DNA of 46,484 nucleotides from an uncultured Collinsella sp. (GTDB taxonomy: Bacteria > Actinomycetota > Coriobacteriia > Coriobacteriales > Coriobacteriaceae): assembly GCA_934675795.1 (NCBI GenBank), contig CAKURW010000010.1, forward strand, positions 1-46,484, read 5' to 3'. Shown piece by piece: positions 8,072 to 17,302 of the stretch; the first letter of the stretch is position 1, and each line of letters begins with the position of its first letter. Below the pieces are notes generated by a model. The model saw nothing but the letters and a program-made list of their open reading frames with translations, did not search any database and was not told where the DNA came from. The position numbers and the translations under genes are program-made.

Positions 8072-10255
8072 GTGAAGGATTCCGACCTCTCCACAACGGC
8101 TGCGCGCGACGCCGCTCGCATCGTCTGGTTTAAGCGCTACCCCGCCAAGCAGACGCTCATCGCTTTTTTGCTCGCGCTGTTGGCGACCACGGCGTTTTCC
8201 ATCGATCCCGCCCCGGTGTCGAGCAACGCGGTCTTGGCGATTGACCCCAAAGCTTCGGGCATGCTGTACGTGTGCTACGAGGTGCTCCTCTCGTTTGCCG
8301 GGCATACCGACGCGGTCATGTTGCTCGCGCTTGCCTGCCTGCTCACGCTGCCGTTTCGCTACGTCTTCTTTGGCCGCGGCGACGCCTGGCGTCCCTCGGT
8401 CATCCTGCCATCGCTGTTTTTTGCCATCTGTATGGTGTTTGGCCGCAGCTACGACCTCACCGACTCTGCCGAGATTGTGCTCGGCGACAAGGCCCGCATC
8501 ATCTGCGCCTGGATCGGCGGCGCGGGCTGGATGCTCTTAGCGGTCGTTGCCTTCTACCTCGCTTTTGAGTGTCTGGATTGGCTAAGCTCTCGGCGCATTC
8601 CGTTTTCCGAAGCGCACTTTGGCCGCGTATGGCGCGTGGCTCACGCCGTGCTCTCGGTCCATCCCTTTGCCGGGCCCTTCCTGGTGCTTATGATCGCCTG
8701 GGCGCCCACGCTCATCGCCTCGCTGCCCGGCCTTTTTATGGGAGATACGGGTGCGCAGATTCGCCAGTGGTTCAACTATCCCAACGGCACGAGCGACTAC
8801 CTGCGCCTACTCAACCCCAACGTGCTGCTCAACGGGCATCATCCCGTAGTGCACACGGCCATTATCGGCTCGTGCGTTCAACTGGGGCTTTCGCTGTTCA
8901 ACAGCGCTAACGCGGGGCTCATCATCTATACCTGCGCTCAATTTGTCATCACGGCTGCCTGCATGGCCTATTCCATTTCGTCGCTGCGCAAACTGGGCGT
9001 GAGCCTGCCGGTTCGCGGTACGATCCTGCTGTTCTTTGCGTTTATGCCGATGTTCTCTAACTACGCGGCCCTGCTCACCAAAGACGTACTCTTTGCCGAT
9101 GCGTTTTTGGTTTTGCTGGTGCAGACCGTCAAGCTTGTGGCCTGTGGCCTGCCCCGTCGCGATGCGAATGTCGAGCGTGTGGGCGAGCCCGAGCCCACGC
9201 TTTTTGCGCGTCACGACTGGCTGTTGCTTGTCCTGGGCGCCATGGGGTCGACGTTTTTGCGTAACGGCGGGCTGGTGTTTGTGCTGGCGGCATGCGTGAT
9301 CGCGGCGGCGTTTTGCGCTTGGGACGTGCATGCGGATCTCCGTGCGGCCAAGCAGACGGGTACTGCACCCTCGATTCGCGTGCCGCGCTTGCGCTGGGTT
9401 GGCATCCTGGCGGTGCTTGCGCTCTGTCTTGTTTCCAACATGTACTTCACCAAGGTCTTTATGCCGGCGCACGACATTACGCCTAGCTCCAAGCGCGAGG
9501 TACTCTCGATTCCGTTCCAGCAGACGGCGCGCTTCGTCCAAAAGCACGACGGCCTTAATTCAGGCGTCAATCCTACGGTTAAAGAGGACGGCACCATCGT
9601 GGAAGCTCCCTGCGACGGTTTGGTGACCGAAGAGGAGCGTGCCGTGATCGATCGTGTACTCAAGTACGAAAACCTGGGCCGCCGGTACAACCCCGACAAG
9701 TCCGATGCCGTCAAGAACTGCTTTAACGAATATGCCTCGCAGGAGGACATCGCCGCCTATTTTGAGGTTTGGGCCCAGATGTTCAAAAAGGACCCCGAGT
9801 GCTATATCTCGGCGCTTATCAATAACTACTATGGCTACTTTTATCCGAGCGCCCGTGACGTATGGGTCTACAGCACGGCGCGCAGTGCCGAGATCATGGC
9901 TCGCCCCGACAATCTCAAGTACTTCGATTTCCATCCTCTCGATAGCAAGGTCGTGCGGTGGTGTGACCATCTGATCAACCTGTATCGCGTGGCGGTACAG
10001 CGCATCCCGTTTATCTCACTTACCATGAGCAGTGCAACCTACGTGTGGATCATGATTGCCGTGGTGGTCTACCTGTTGCGTCGTCATTCGTGGAGGGCGC
10101 TTGCCATTTGGGTGCCGCTTTTGGGCGTGCTCGCCGTGTGCCTGATCGGTCCCTGCAATGGCTCGACCTACATGCGCTACCTGTATCCGGTCATCGCCTG
10201 CATGCCCTTTGCCATCGGCGCCACCATCACCCGCAGCGACCTCCTCTGGTCCTAA
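8072..10255 (+). CDS. Large polytopic membrane protein, DUF6020-like
   Basis: 727 residues with about 12-14 hydrophobic spans, in two blocks (residues about 25-360 and 385-430) plus a C-terminal pair near 655-715. A soluble, charged segment of roughly 180 residues (about 465-650) sits between them. A GDTGAQIRQWF loop and a GHHPVVHTAIIG stretch follow the early spans; acidic and His-rich outer loops after the first spans are typical of GT-C-type glycosyltransferases, so a sugar-transfer role in the envelope is possible but is inference. I place it with DUF6020-type proteins of Coriobacteria and bifidobacteria from memory. Start GTG at 8072 with AGAAAGG about 12 nt upstream. Confidence 0.65.
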   Translation: MKDSDLSTTAARDAARIVWFKRYPAKQTLIAFLLALLATTAFSIDPAPVSSNAVLAIDPKASGMLYVCYEVLLSFAGHTDAVMLLALACLLTLPFRYVFFGRGDAWRPSVILPSLFFAICMVFGRSYDLTDSAEIVLGDKARIICAWIGGAGWMLLAVVAFYLAFECLDWLSSRRIPFSEAHFGRVWRVAHAVLSVHPFAGPFLVLMIAWAPTLIASLPGLFMGDTGAQIRQWFNYPNGTSDYLRLLNPNVLLNGHHPVVHTAIIGSCVQLGLSLFNSANAGLIIYTCAQFVITAACMAYSISSLRKLGVSLPVRGTILLFFAFMPMFSNYAALLTKDVLFADAFLVLLVQTVKLVACGLPRRDANVERVGEPEPTLFARHDWLLLVLGAMGSTFLRNGGLVFVLAACVIAAAFCAWDVHADLRAAKQTGTAPSIRVPRLRWVGILAVLALCLVSNMYFTKVFMPAHDITPSSKREVLSIPFQQTARFVQKHDGLNSGVNPTVKEDGTIVEAPCDGLVTEEERAVIDRVLKYENLGRRYNPDKSDAVKNCFNEYASQEDIAAYFEVWAQMFKKDPECYISALINNYYGYFYPSARDVWVYSTARSAEIMARPDNLKYFDFHPLDSKVVRWCDHLINLYRVAVQRIPFISLTMSSATYVWIMIAVVVYLLRRHSWRALAIWVPLLGVLAVCLIGPCNGSTYMRYLYPVIACMPFAIGATITRSDLLWS

Positions 10256-10256
10256 T

Positions 10257-10289
10257 TTGGTGCAAAGGGGACAGGTTACTTTGCACCAA
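10257..10289 (+). repeat. Palindromic GGGGACAGG-core repeat (copy D)
   Basis: Perfect 10-bp arms TTGGTGCAAA and TTTGCACCAA flank GGGGACAGGTTAC. It starts two bases after the TAA of the DUF6020-like gene. Confidence 0.8.
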
Positions 10290-10419
10290 GGGCTGTATCA
10301 TCACGACGCCTTCATTTTGGGGTTTATCTCGCAGGCCAGTAGGTATATCATAACGACGTTTGTTTATATTGCCCGAGCATCTGCGCTGGGCTTTAGGTCG
10401 AAACCGATAGGAGACACGT

Positions 10420-11226
10420 ATGTCCGGACACTCTAAGTGGGCCACAACCAAGCATCGTAAGGGCGCGCAGGACGCCAAGCGTTCCGCCCTCTTCTCCAAG
10501 CTCAGCCGCAACATCACCGTTGCTGCCCGTCTCGGCGGTGACCCGCTGCCCGAGAACAACGCCAGCCTCGCCGCTGCCGTTGCCAAGGCCAAGGCTCAGT
10601 CCATGCCTAAGGACAAGATCAAGTCCGCTATCGATAAGGCCTTTGGTTCGGGTGCCGATGCCGCCGTCTACGAGAACATCGTGTACGAGGGCTACGGTCC
10701 CGCCGGTGTCGCCGTCTACGTCGACTGCCTGACCGACAACCGCAACCGCACCGCCGCCGATGTCCGTTCCGCCTTCTCCCACGCTGGTGGCAACCTGGGC
10801 ACCTCCGGCTCCGTCGCCTTCCAGTTTGAGCGCAAGGGCCAGATCGTCGTCGCCAAGGAGATCCTGGACGAGAACGCCAAGAAGGAGACCATGATCGCCA
10901 ACGGTGCTGCCGGTGACGAGGATGAGTTCATGATGGCCATCGCCGAGGCCGGTGGCGAGGACTACGAGGACGCCGGCGAGGAGTGGATCGTCTGGACTAC
11001 CGCCAACGAGGTCATGGCTGTCTCCAAGGCGCTCGAGGAGCAGGGCGTCCAGGTCAAGGGCTCCGAGACCACCATGGTCCCGACCACCCCGACCGAGGTC
11101 TCCGGCGCCGACGCCAAGAAGGTTCAGCGCCTCATCGACCGTCTTGAGGAGCTCGACGACGTCCAGGATGTTTACAGCACCATGGACATGACCGACGAGG
11201 TCATCGCTGCCCTCGAGGAGGAGTAG
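10420..11226 (+). CDS. yebC: YebC/PmpR (TACO1) family protein
   Basis: 268 residues, somewhat longer than the usual 240-250 because of an acidic stretch in domain 2. The N-terminus MSGHSKWATTKHRKGAQDAKR and the VYEGYGPAGVAVYV and NRTAADVRSAF motifs are diagnostic; the canonical HSKW(A/N)x(I/T)KHRK is intact. Family members act as DNA-binding regulators or, as reported for YebC and TACO1, relieve ribosome stalling at polyproline stretches. The second role would suit this genome segment, where a neighbouring gene (14.3 kb) encodes a Pro-rich tail. ATG follows ATAGGAG. The gene is followed by its own terminator. Confidence 0.93.
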   Translation: MSGHSKWATTKHRKGAQDAKRSALFSKLSRNITVAARLGGDPLPENNASLAAAVAKAKAQSMPKDKIKSAIDKAFGSGADAAVYENIVYEGYGPAGVAVYVDCLTDNRNRTAADVRSAFSHAGGNLGTSGSVAFQFERKGQIVVAKEILDENAKKETMIANGAAGDEDEFMMAIAEAGGEDYEDAGEEWIVWTTANEVMAVSKALEEQGVQVKGSETTMVPTTPTEVSGADAKKVQRLIDRLEELDDVQDVYSTMDMTDEVIAALEEE

Positions 11227-11295
11227 CGCCCACACGGGTTAAGCCGTGCATATCTGGGCATAATGAAGCGAGCATGCAAGCCTCGTGGAATAGAT

Positions 11296-11337
11296 GAGCC
11301 GGATCCGCGTGCGTATGGCACCGGACCCGGCTCTTTT
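11296..11337 (+). terminator. Rho-independent terminator after yebC
   Basis: GAGCCGGATCC pairs with GGACCCGGCTC (one mismatch) and is followed by TTTTAT. Confidence 0.75.
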
Positions 11338-11391
11338 ATAATGATGCGAATCGTTTTGCATTCTGTGGACCGAAACCTGAAGGGAGCGCGC

Positions 11392-11937
11392 GTGCGCGTA
11401 CTCAAACGAGCCCTAGCGATCGTGTATCTTGCCGCCGCCATCGTGGCGCTGGGTACGCTTGTCTGCCAGTTCTGGGGACCGTATACGTATCGCTTTATGC
11501 TGCTGCTGCGTGACGCCATGCCTCGCGTCGTCGTTACGGTGTGTGCCGCTATCGTGGCGCTTGGCGTGCTCATCGGTTTTTTCCGCCTGATGTTCGCGCG
11601 TCGCGAGCCGTCCTGCGTGCATCCGGCGGGGGAGCGCAATATCGAGGTCACGCTCGCAGCGCTTTCCTCGTGCGCCCGTGCCGCGGCAGAGTGCGATGAT
11701 CGCGTGATGGTTGAGCATATCGAGGCACGCGTTCAAGGCTCCGACGAGTCGCGCGTTCGTTTTAAGGTCGAGGCCATCGCGCTTGATGACAAGGACGTTG
11801 CCGCTCTTGCCACCTCGATGCAGCAGCGCATCGAGAAGGCCTGCGACACCATGCTCGGCACGCCGGGCACGACCGCGCGCGTCCGTTTTTTGCCGTCCAA
11901 GACTACCGTCCAGACCGTGGAGGTTTCCGGTGAGTGA
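11392..11937 (+). CDS. amaP: Alkaline shock response membrane anchor protein AmaP
   Basis: 181 residues from a GTG with AAGGGAG 5-6 nt upstream. Two membrane spans lie near the N-terminus (about residues 7-25 and 45-65), followed by a soluble domain of about 110 residues. This is the AmaP layout, which in staphylococci anchors Asp23 to the membrane. The identification rests largely on context: it is translationally coupled to a DUF2273 gene and followed by an Asp23-family gene, the conserved amaP-DUF2273-asp23 cluster. An open frame extends 43 codons further upstream, but that part overlaps the yebC terminator and has no ribosome-binding site. Confidence 0.8.
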   Translation: MRVLKRALAIVYLAAAIVALGTLVCQFWGPYTYRFMLLLRDAMPRVVVTVCAAIVALGVLIGFFRLMFARREPSCVHPAGERNIEVTLAALSSCARAAAECDDRVMVEHIEARVQGSDESRVRFKVEAIALDDKDVAALATSMQQRIEKACDTMLGTPGTTARVRFLPSKTTVQTVEVSGE

Positions 11938-12307
11938 TACCAATCAAGACAAGACCGCCCGCACGCCGCGCCTGACGATCGACCAGAACGCTACGCCAGC
12001 AGGCGAGTCCGCCGACACCAAGCCCGAGGCCGGCGAGCAGCACGACAGCGCCGTCAACGACTTTGACGAGGCCATGGGTCTCATCAAAGGTACGGGCGCT
12101 GCTATCTGGAGCTACGCCGTGCGCCACCCCAACACTACGCTCGGCGCCGTGGCTGGCTTTATCCTCGCCGTGCTGGTACTTACGTTGGGCCTGTGGGACA
12201 CGCTCGTCATCGCATTCTTTGTGCTGATTGGCGCCGTGATCGGCCAGATTCGCGACGGCGAGAACGGTATCATCAACTTCTTCGGCCGCCTGTTTAGCGG
12301 CCGCTAA
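11930..12307 (+). CDS. DUF2273 small membrane protein of the alkaline-shock cluster
   Basis: 125 residues. The GTG at 11930 overlaps the end of amaP by 8 nt and has GGAGG at 11919-11923, so translation is coupled. An N-terminal hydrophilic stretch of about 60 residues, rich in Asp, Glu and Ala, precedes two hydrophobic segments (about 75-92 and 94-108) and a short IRDGENGIINFFGRLF tail; the NTTLGAVAGFILAVLVLTLG stretch is typical of DUF2273. The acidic extension is unusual for this normally 60-70-residue family and resembles the acidic extension of the next gene product. Function unknown; probably part of the membrane assembly with AmaP. Confidence 0.75.
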   Translation: MSDTNQDKTARTPRLTIDQNATPAGESADTKPEAGEQHDSAVNDFDEAMGLIKGTGAAIWSYAVRHPNTTLGAVAGFILAVLVLTLGLWDTLVIAFFVLIGAVIGQIRDGENGIINFFGRLFSGR

Positions 12308-12351
12308 TACGTATTCGACTGTCGCATCCGCGGCAGGCATAAGGAGGAACC

Positions 12352-12879
12352 ATGGCTTTTAACACGAAGGTCGATGTGGCCGATACCGAGCTCGAGGCGA
12401 ATGAGGCCGTCGCCGATGCCGGGGACGTGACGCTCGAGGACGAGGCGCTCGTCGAGGCCGAGTCCGATGCGGACGAGGACAACGAGGAGATGGACGACGA
12501 GGAAACGGACGAGTCCGAGGACTCGCTGACCTATTCCAACGGCGTGATCGAGAAGATCGTTGCCATGGCCACCCGCGAGGTTCCGCACGTCCTGGGCATG
12601 AAAGGTAACCTCATGCACTTTGTGCAGGAGCAGTTTGGTGCCGAGAACCTGACCAAGGGCGTGACGGTCGAGGTCACCGATGACAACCGCGTGGTCGTCA
12701 ACATCTCGGTCATCATCGAGTACGGTGCCTATGCGCCTGCGATCTTTGACGACGTTAAGGCGCGCGTCACCGAGCGTCTGGCCGCGATGACCGGCCTTGA
12801 GGTGGCAGGCGTCAACCTGCGCATCGAGGATGTCATCACCCCCGAGGAGTACGAGCACCGCACCAGCCAGCACGAGTAA
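12352..12879 (+). CDS. Asp23/Gls24 family envelope stress protein
   Basis: 175 residues. The first 60 are strongly acidic, low-complexity and probably disordered. The Asp23/Gls24 domain follows (about residues 60-160), with YSNGVIEKIVAMATREVPHV at its start and VVVNISVIIEYGAYAPAI in the middle. Family members are soluble, oligomerise and associate with the membrane through AmaP; they respond to alkaline or cell-wall stress. ATG follows AAGGAGG. The stop codon TAA is itself the first part of a palindromic repeat. Third gene of the amaP cluster. Confidence 0.88.
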   Translation: MAFNTKVDVADTELEANEAVADAGDVTLEDEALVEAESDADEDNEEMDDEETDESEDSLTYSNGVIEKIVAMATREVPHVLGMKGNLMHFVQEQFGAENLTKGVTVEVTDDNRVVVNISVIIEYGAYAPAIFDDVKARVTERLAAMTGLEVAGVNLRIEDVITPEEYEHRTSQHE

Positions 12880-12928
12880 CCTACCAAAAAAGACAGGTTT
12901 GTTTTGATAGGTTTTACCTGCGAAAACA
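12878..12928 (+). repeat. Palindromic GACAGG-core repeat (copy C2)
   Basis: Related to copies B and C3 over about 50 nt. It begins inside the TAA stop codon of the Asp23 gene. Relative to C3 the left arm has G to A and the right arm the matching C to T at the paired position, a compensatory change; a second change leaves one mismatch. Confidence 0.75.
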
Positions 12929-12930
12929 CC

Positions 12931-12972
12931 AAACGGTCGACCGCGCAAGCAAAAGTGCGGTCGGCCGTTTTC
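12931..12972 (+). terminator. Rho-independent terminator after the amaP-asp23 cluster
   Basis: AAACGGTCGACCGC pairs with GCGGTCGGCCGTTT (one G-U); the following TTTT makes a good terminator. The upstream AAA would support use from the other strand too. Confidence 0.75.
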
Positions 12973-13085
12973 CATATAGCCTCGATCTAGGCATACCGCT
13001 CGTCTAACTAAGGGTTGCAATCTTCGCGTTCCGCGTTACCCTAATGGGCGCATTGTTTCCAAATTGTTAACGAGGGGTTGCCGTA

Positions 13086-14108
13086 ATGGCCGACGAACAC
13101 GAGACCGAAAGCAAGGCATGGGCGATTGAAGCCGCTGCGGCAGAGGCGGCATCGCGTGCTGCCGAGGAGGTGCATCGTCCTCCCGTGGTGCCGATGGAAC
13201 GCGTTGTCGGTCGCGAGGATATCGAACGTGGCGAGCGCGCCGGCCGCAAGCGCAGTCAGGAGCCAGGCTTTCCGCGCTTTTTTGCCGAGCTCAATCTGGG
13301 CCTGATCCTCACGGCCTTTGCCATCGTGGCCTTTAAAACCCCCAATCACTTTGCCTTCGGCGGCACCTCGGGCGTGTCGGTCATTCTTTCCACGCTGTTC
13401 CCGACCCTGCCCGTCGGCGTCTTTATGTGGATTATCAACGCGGTCCTGGTCATCCTGGGTTTTATTTTTTTGGAGCGCAAGGCAATCCTTTGGAGCGTCT
13501 TTGCTTCGTTTGCGCTTTCGGCCTACGTCTCGCTGTTTGAGCTCTTCATTCCGACCGATGTTTCGATGACGGGCGATATGTGGCTCGACCTGTGTTTTGC
13601 CGTCATCTTGCCGGCGCTGGGCAGTGCCATTGTCTTTGACATTGGCGCCTCGACGGGCGGCACCGACATCCTTGCCATGATTCTCAAGCGCCGCACGACG
13701 CTCGAGATCGGACGCGCCTTGCTGCTGGTCGATATCGGCATCGTGACCATCGCGGCTTTCCTGTATGGCCCGCGCGTCGGCCTGTACTGCGTGCTTGGTC
13801 TGTTTGCCAAGACGCTCGTGGTCGATAAGGCCATCGAGAGCATTCACCTTCGTAAGGTCTGCACGATTATTTGCGCCGAACCGCGCAAAGTCGAGGAGTT
13901 TATCGTCAAGCATCTCAACCGCACAGCAACAATCAGCCGTGGTTACGGCGCCTTCTCGGGCAAGTGCGTCACGGTGATTATGAGCGTGCTGAGCCGTCGC
14001 GAGGCAGTGCAGCTGCGCCGCTATACCCGCGAGATTGACCCTGACGCCTTCATCACCATCGTCGATAGCTCCGAGATCGTGGGCAAGGGCTTCCGCGGCA
14101 CGAACTAG
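13086..14108 (+). CDS. YitT family membrane protein with C-terminal DUF2179 domain
   Basis: 340 residues. A hydrophilic N-terminal region of about 60 residues (Ala/Glu-rich) is followed by five to six membrane spans (about 70-240) with the YitT hallmarks FGGTSGVSVILSTLF and DIGASTGGTDILAMIL. The C-terminal cytosolic DUF2179 domain (about 250-335) starts LRKVCTIICAEP and includes the conserved ISRGYGAFSGK. The biochemical role of the family is not established. The start ATG follows GAGGGG. It is monocistronic, between two intergenic regions. Confidence 0.9.
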   Translation: MADEHETESKAWAIEAAAAEAASRAAEEVHRPPVVPMERVVGREDIERGERAGRKRSQEPGFPRFFAELNLGLILTAFAIVAFKTPNHFAFGGTSGVSVILSTLFPTLPVGVFMWIINAVLVILGFIFLERKAILWSVFASFALSAYVSLFELFIPTDVSMTGDMWLDLCFAVILPALGSAIVFDIGASTGGTDILAMILKRRTTLEIGRALLLVDIGIVTIAAFLYGPRVGLYCVLGLFAKTLVVDKAIESIHLRKVCTIICAEPRKVEEFIVKHLNRTATISRGYGAFSGKCVTVIMSVLSRREAVQLRRYTREIDPDAFITIVDSSEIVGKGFRGTN

Positions 14109-14258
14109 CGCGGACACACTCATCAAACAATCGAAAAGCGCCTCGCGCGTTGCAAATACGTCATCTAAGAGTATTTGTCCTCACATTGGGTGATAATGAT
14201 GCCAAAGACATCGTTTGCGATCCAGGTGATTTGCTCTAGATACGAAGGGATGATTTCG

Positions 14259-15530
<1,272 letters not shown>

Positions 15531-15589
15531 CCATGCCGTCTGCCATTTGGGGACGGGGTAGAAATAGTAGAAATAGCGCTTGAAGAATG

Positions 15590-15627
15590 AGCGGGGGCGG
15601 ACGTGTCGAAACGTCCGCCCCCGCTTT
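15590..15627. terminator. Bidirectional terminator between convergent genes
   Basis: A 15-bp stem (AGCGGGGGCGGACGT with its complement) and a 6-nt loop, followed by TTT on the + side. It sits between the convergent zinc-ribbon gene and the M20 gene. Confidence 0.8.
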
Positions 15628-15670
15628 GACATCGCGATGTGGCTATGACTGCGAGATGCCAGCGAATCGA

Positions 15671-17134
15671 TTACTCGTCGTGCTTCTCCTCACGGCGTGC
15701 GGCAGCGCGTGCGTCGTGGATGCCCTTGATCGCGGCATGGCGAGCCGTTCGGGCATCATGGATGGCGTCGCGAGCCTCGGCGGTCGTCGCCTTGGCAGAG
15801 CGCAACTTGGCGGCCAGATCGGGGTTGGTTTCGGCGACCGCGGTAATCGCGGGGCCGTCGAGCTCCTCTTGCGTGGGCTCGGCCAAAAAGTCGATAGCAT
15901 ACTGGGCGGCCACCATGGAGCCCTTTGCCAGCACGGTCTCGTCGATCTTGTAGAAGCAGGAATGTTGGGCGTACGTGGCGCCAATCTTGGGGTTGCGCGT
16001 ACCTACAAAGGCGAGCACGCCCGGTACGCGACGCAGGTACTCCGAAAAATCCTCGCCCGAAAGCGTGCCGCGATAATGGCCTTGGCCGGTGGGGCCCAGG
16101 CACTTGATTACGGCCTGACGGCAGCGCTCGCTCGAGGCGGCGTCGTTTTCGACCTTGTAGTTGGCGATGGTGTAGTCGGTGAGCTCTGCCTCGGCGCCCA
16201 AGGCGGCCGCGGTATGCTCCACGATGCGGCGCATAAGCTCCGGCATTTCCTCGTGGGTCGAATCTCCGTAGGTGCGCACCGTGCCGGCGAGGTAGGCCGT
16301 GCCGGCGATAACGTTGCGCGCGGTGCCGCCGTGCAGCTCGCCGACGGTGATGACGGCCGGCTCGTAGGGGCTGATTTCGCGCGAGACGATGGTCTGCAGG
16401 GCGTTAACGATCTCGGCGGCAACCATGACGGCGTCGTGGCCGCGCTGGGGCATGGCGCCATGGCACGAGGTGCCGCGGACGTCGATGCGGAACCAGTCGG
16501 TATTGGCCATGCGCGGACCGGGCTCGCAGCTCACGGTGCCGGCGTCGACCTCACTCCAGATGTGCGCGGCGTAGGCGCCATCGACGCCGTCGAGCACACC
16601 CGTGCCGATCATGAGCTTAGCGCCCTGGCCGTTTTCCTCACTGGGCTGGAAGACGATGCGGACTTCGCCGTGGATGTCGTCGGTCATATGGCGCAGGATC
16701 TGCAGCGTGCCGAGCATCATGGCGATGTGGCAGTCGTGGCCGCAGGCGTGCATGCAACCCTCGTTGACGCTGGCGAAATCCTCGCCGGTCTGCTCGGTGA
16801 CGGGCAGGGCGTCGATATCCGCACGCAGCAGGATACGGCGGCGCGGCGTGCCGTCCTCGCGGTAGGCGTCGGGCGCGGTGCCGCGAAGGGTCGCCACCAG
16901 GCCCGTCTTAAGGGGACGCTCGTAGGGGATATTCATGGCATCGAGCTGGTTGGCGATGTCAGAAGTCGTGCGCTCCTCGGCAAGGCTCAACTCCGGGTGC
17001 TTATGGAAGTGCCGGCGCTGCTTGATGATATAGGGTTCAAACTCGGTAGCGATATCTTTGATGGCTGCGGTGACGTCGTCAGCCGCGCGAGCCTCGGTCG
17101 CCGCCATAATCTGCTGTGCCTTGGTCTTCGTCAT
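15671..17134 (-). CDS. M20 family metallo-amidohydrolase with charged C-terminal tail
   Basis: 487 residues. Peptidase family M20D: RADIDALP (104-111), MHACGHDCH (128-136; Cys131, His133 and His136 are the family's metal-site residues) and EEN around Glu166-Glu167, then a dimerisation domain. Relatives hydrolyse N-acyl, hippuryl or aminobenzoyl amino acids; the exact substrate is not readable. After the catalytic domain (ending near 430) come about 55 extra residues, Ala/Arg/Glu-rich and probably helical, that most members lack. The start at 17134 has a GGAGCAAA site; the open frame continuing to 17869 is antisense to the next gene and is not used. It is divergent from the neighbouring amidohydrolase, sharing a 170-bp control region. 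Confidence 0.87.
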   Translation of the reverse strand: MTKTKAQQIMAATEARAADDVTAAIKDIATEFEPYIIKQRRHFHKHPELSLAEERTTSDIANQLDAMNIPYERPLKTGLVATLRGTAPDAYREDGTPRRRILLRADIDALPVTEQTGEDFASVNEGCMHACGHDCHIAMMLGTLQILRHMTDDIHGEVRIVFQPSEENGQGAKLMIGTGVLDGVDGAYAAHIWSEVDAGTVSCEPGPRMANTDWFRIDVRGTSCHGAMPQRGHDAVMVAAEIVNALQTIVSREISPYEPAVITVGELHGGTARNVIAGTAYLAGTVRTYGDSTHEEMPELMRRIVEHTAAALGAEAELTDYTIANYKVENDAASSERCRQAVIKCLGPTGQGHYRGTLSGEDFSEYLRRVPGVLAFVGTRNPKIGATYAQHSCFYKIDETVLAKGSMVAAQYAIDFLAEPTQEELDGPAITAVAETNPDLAAKLRSAKATTAEARDAIHDARTARHAAIKGIHDARAAARREEKHDE

Positions 17135-17302
17135 GGTCGATTTGCTCCTTGCTGGGTTGATCGCAAAATCGTACAGGCTCTCTCCAGTATGCCACCTGCC
17201 GCTAGGGCTGGTAAAGTTGCCGTTTGCCGCTTGGGGTTTTGTTGCAAGGGCGGGGGAGTACACTCGGGGGTGTTGAATTTCCTGCCAGAGATGGGGATGC
17301 CC

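Noticed and set aside
15541..15580. Possible further copy of the GGGGAC repeat (TTTGGGGACGGGG)
   Set aside because: The core is there but no complementary arms are visible; at most a truncated copy.
15587..17302. N-terminal extension of the YtcJ-like gene into the M20 gene region
   Set aside because: Antisense to conserved M20 motifs; the family domain starts at about 17303.
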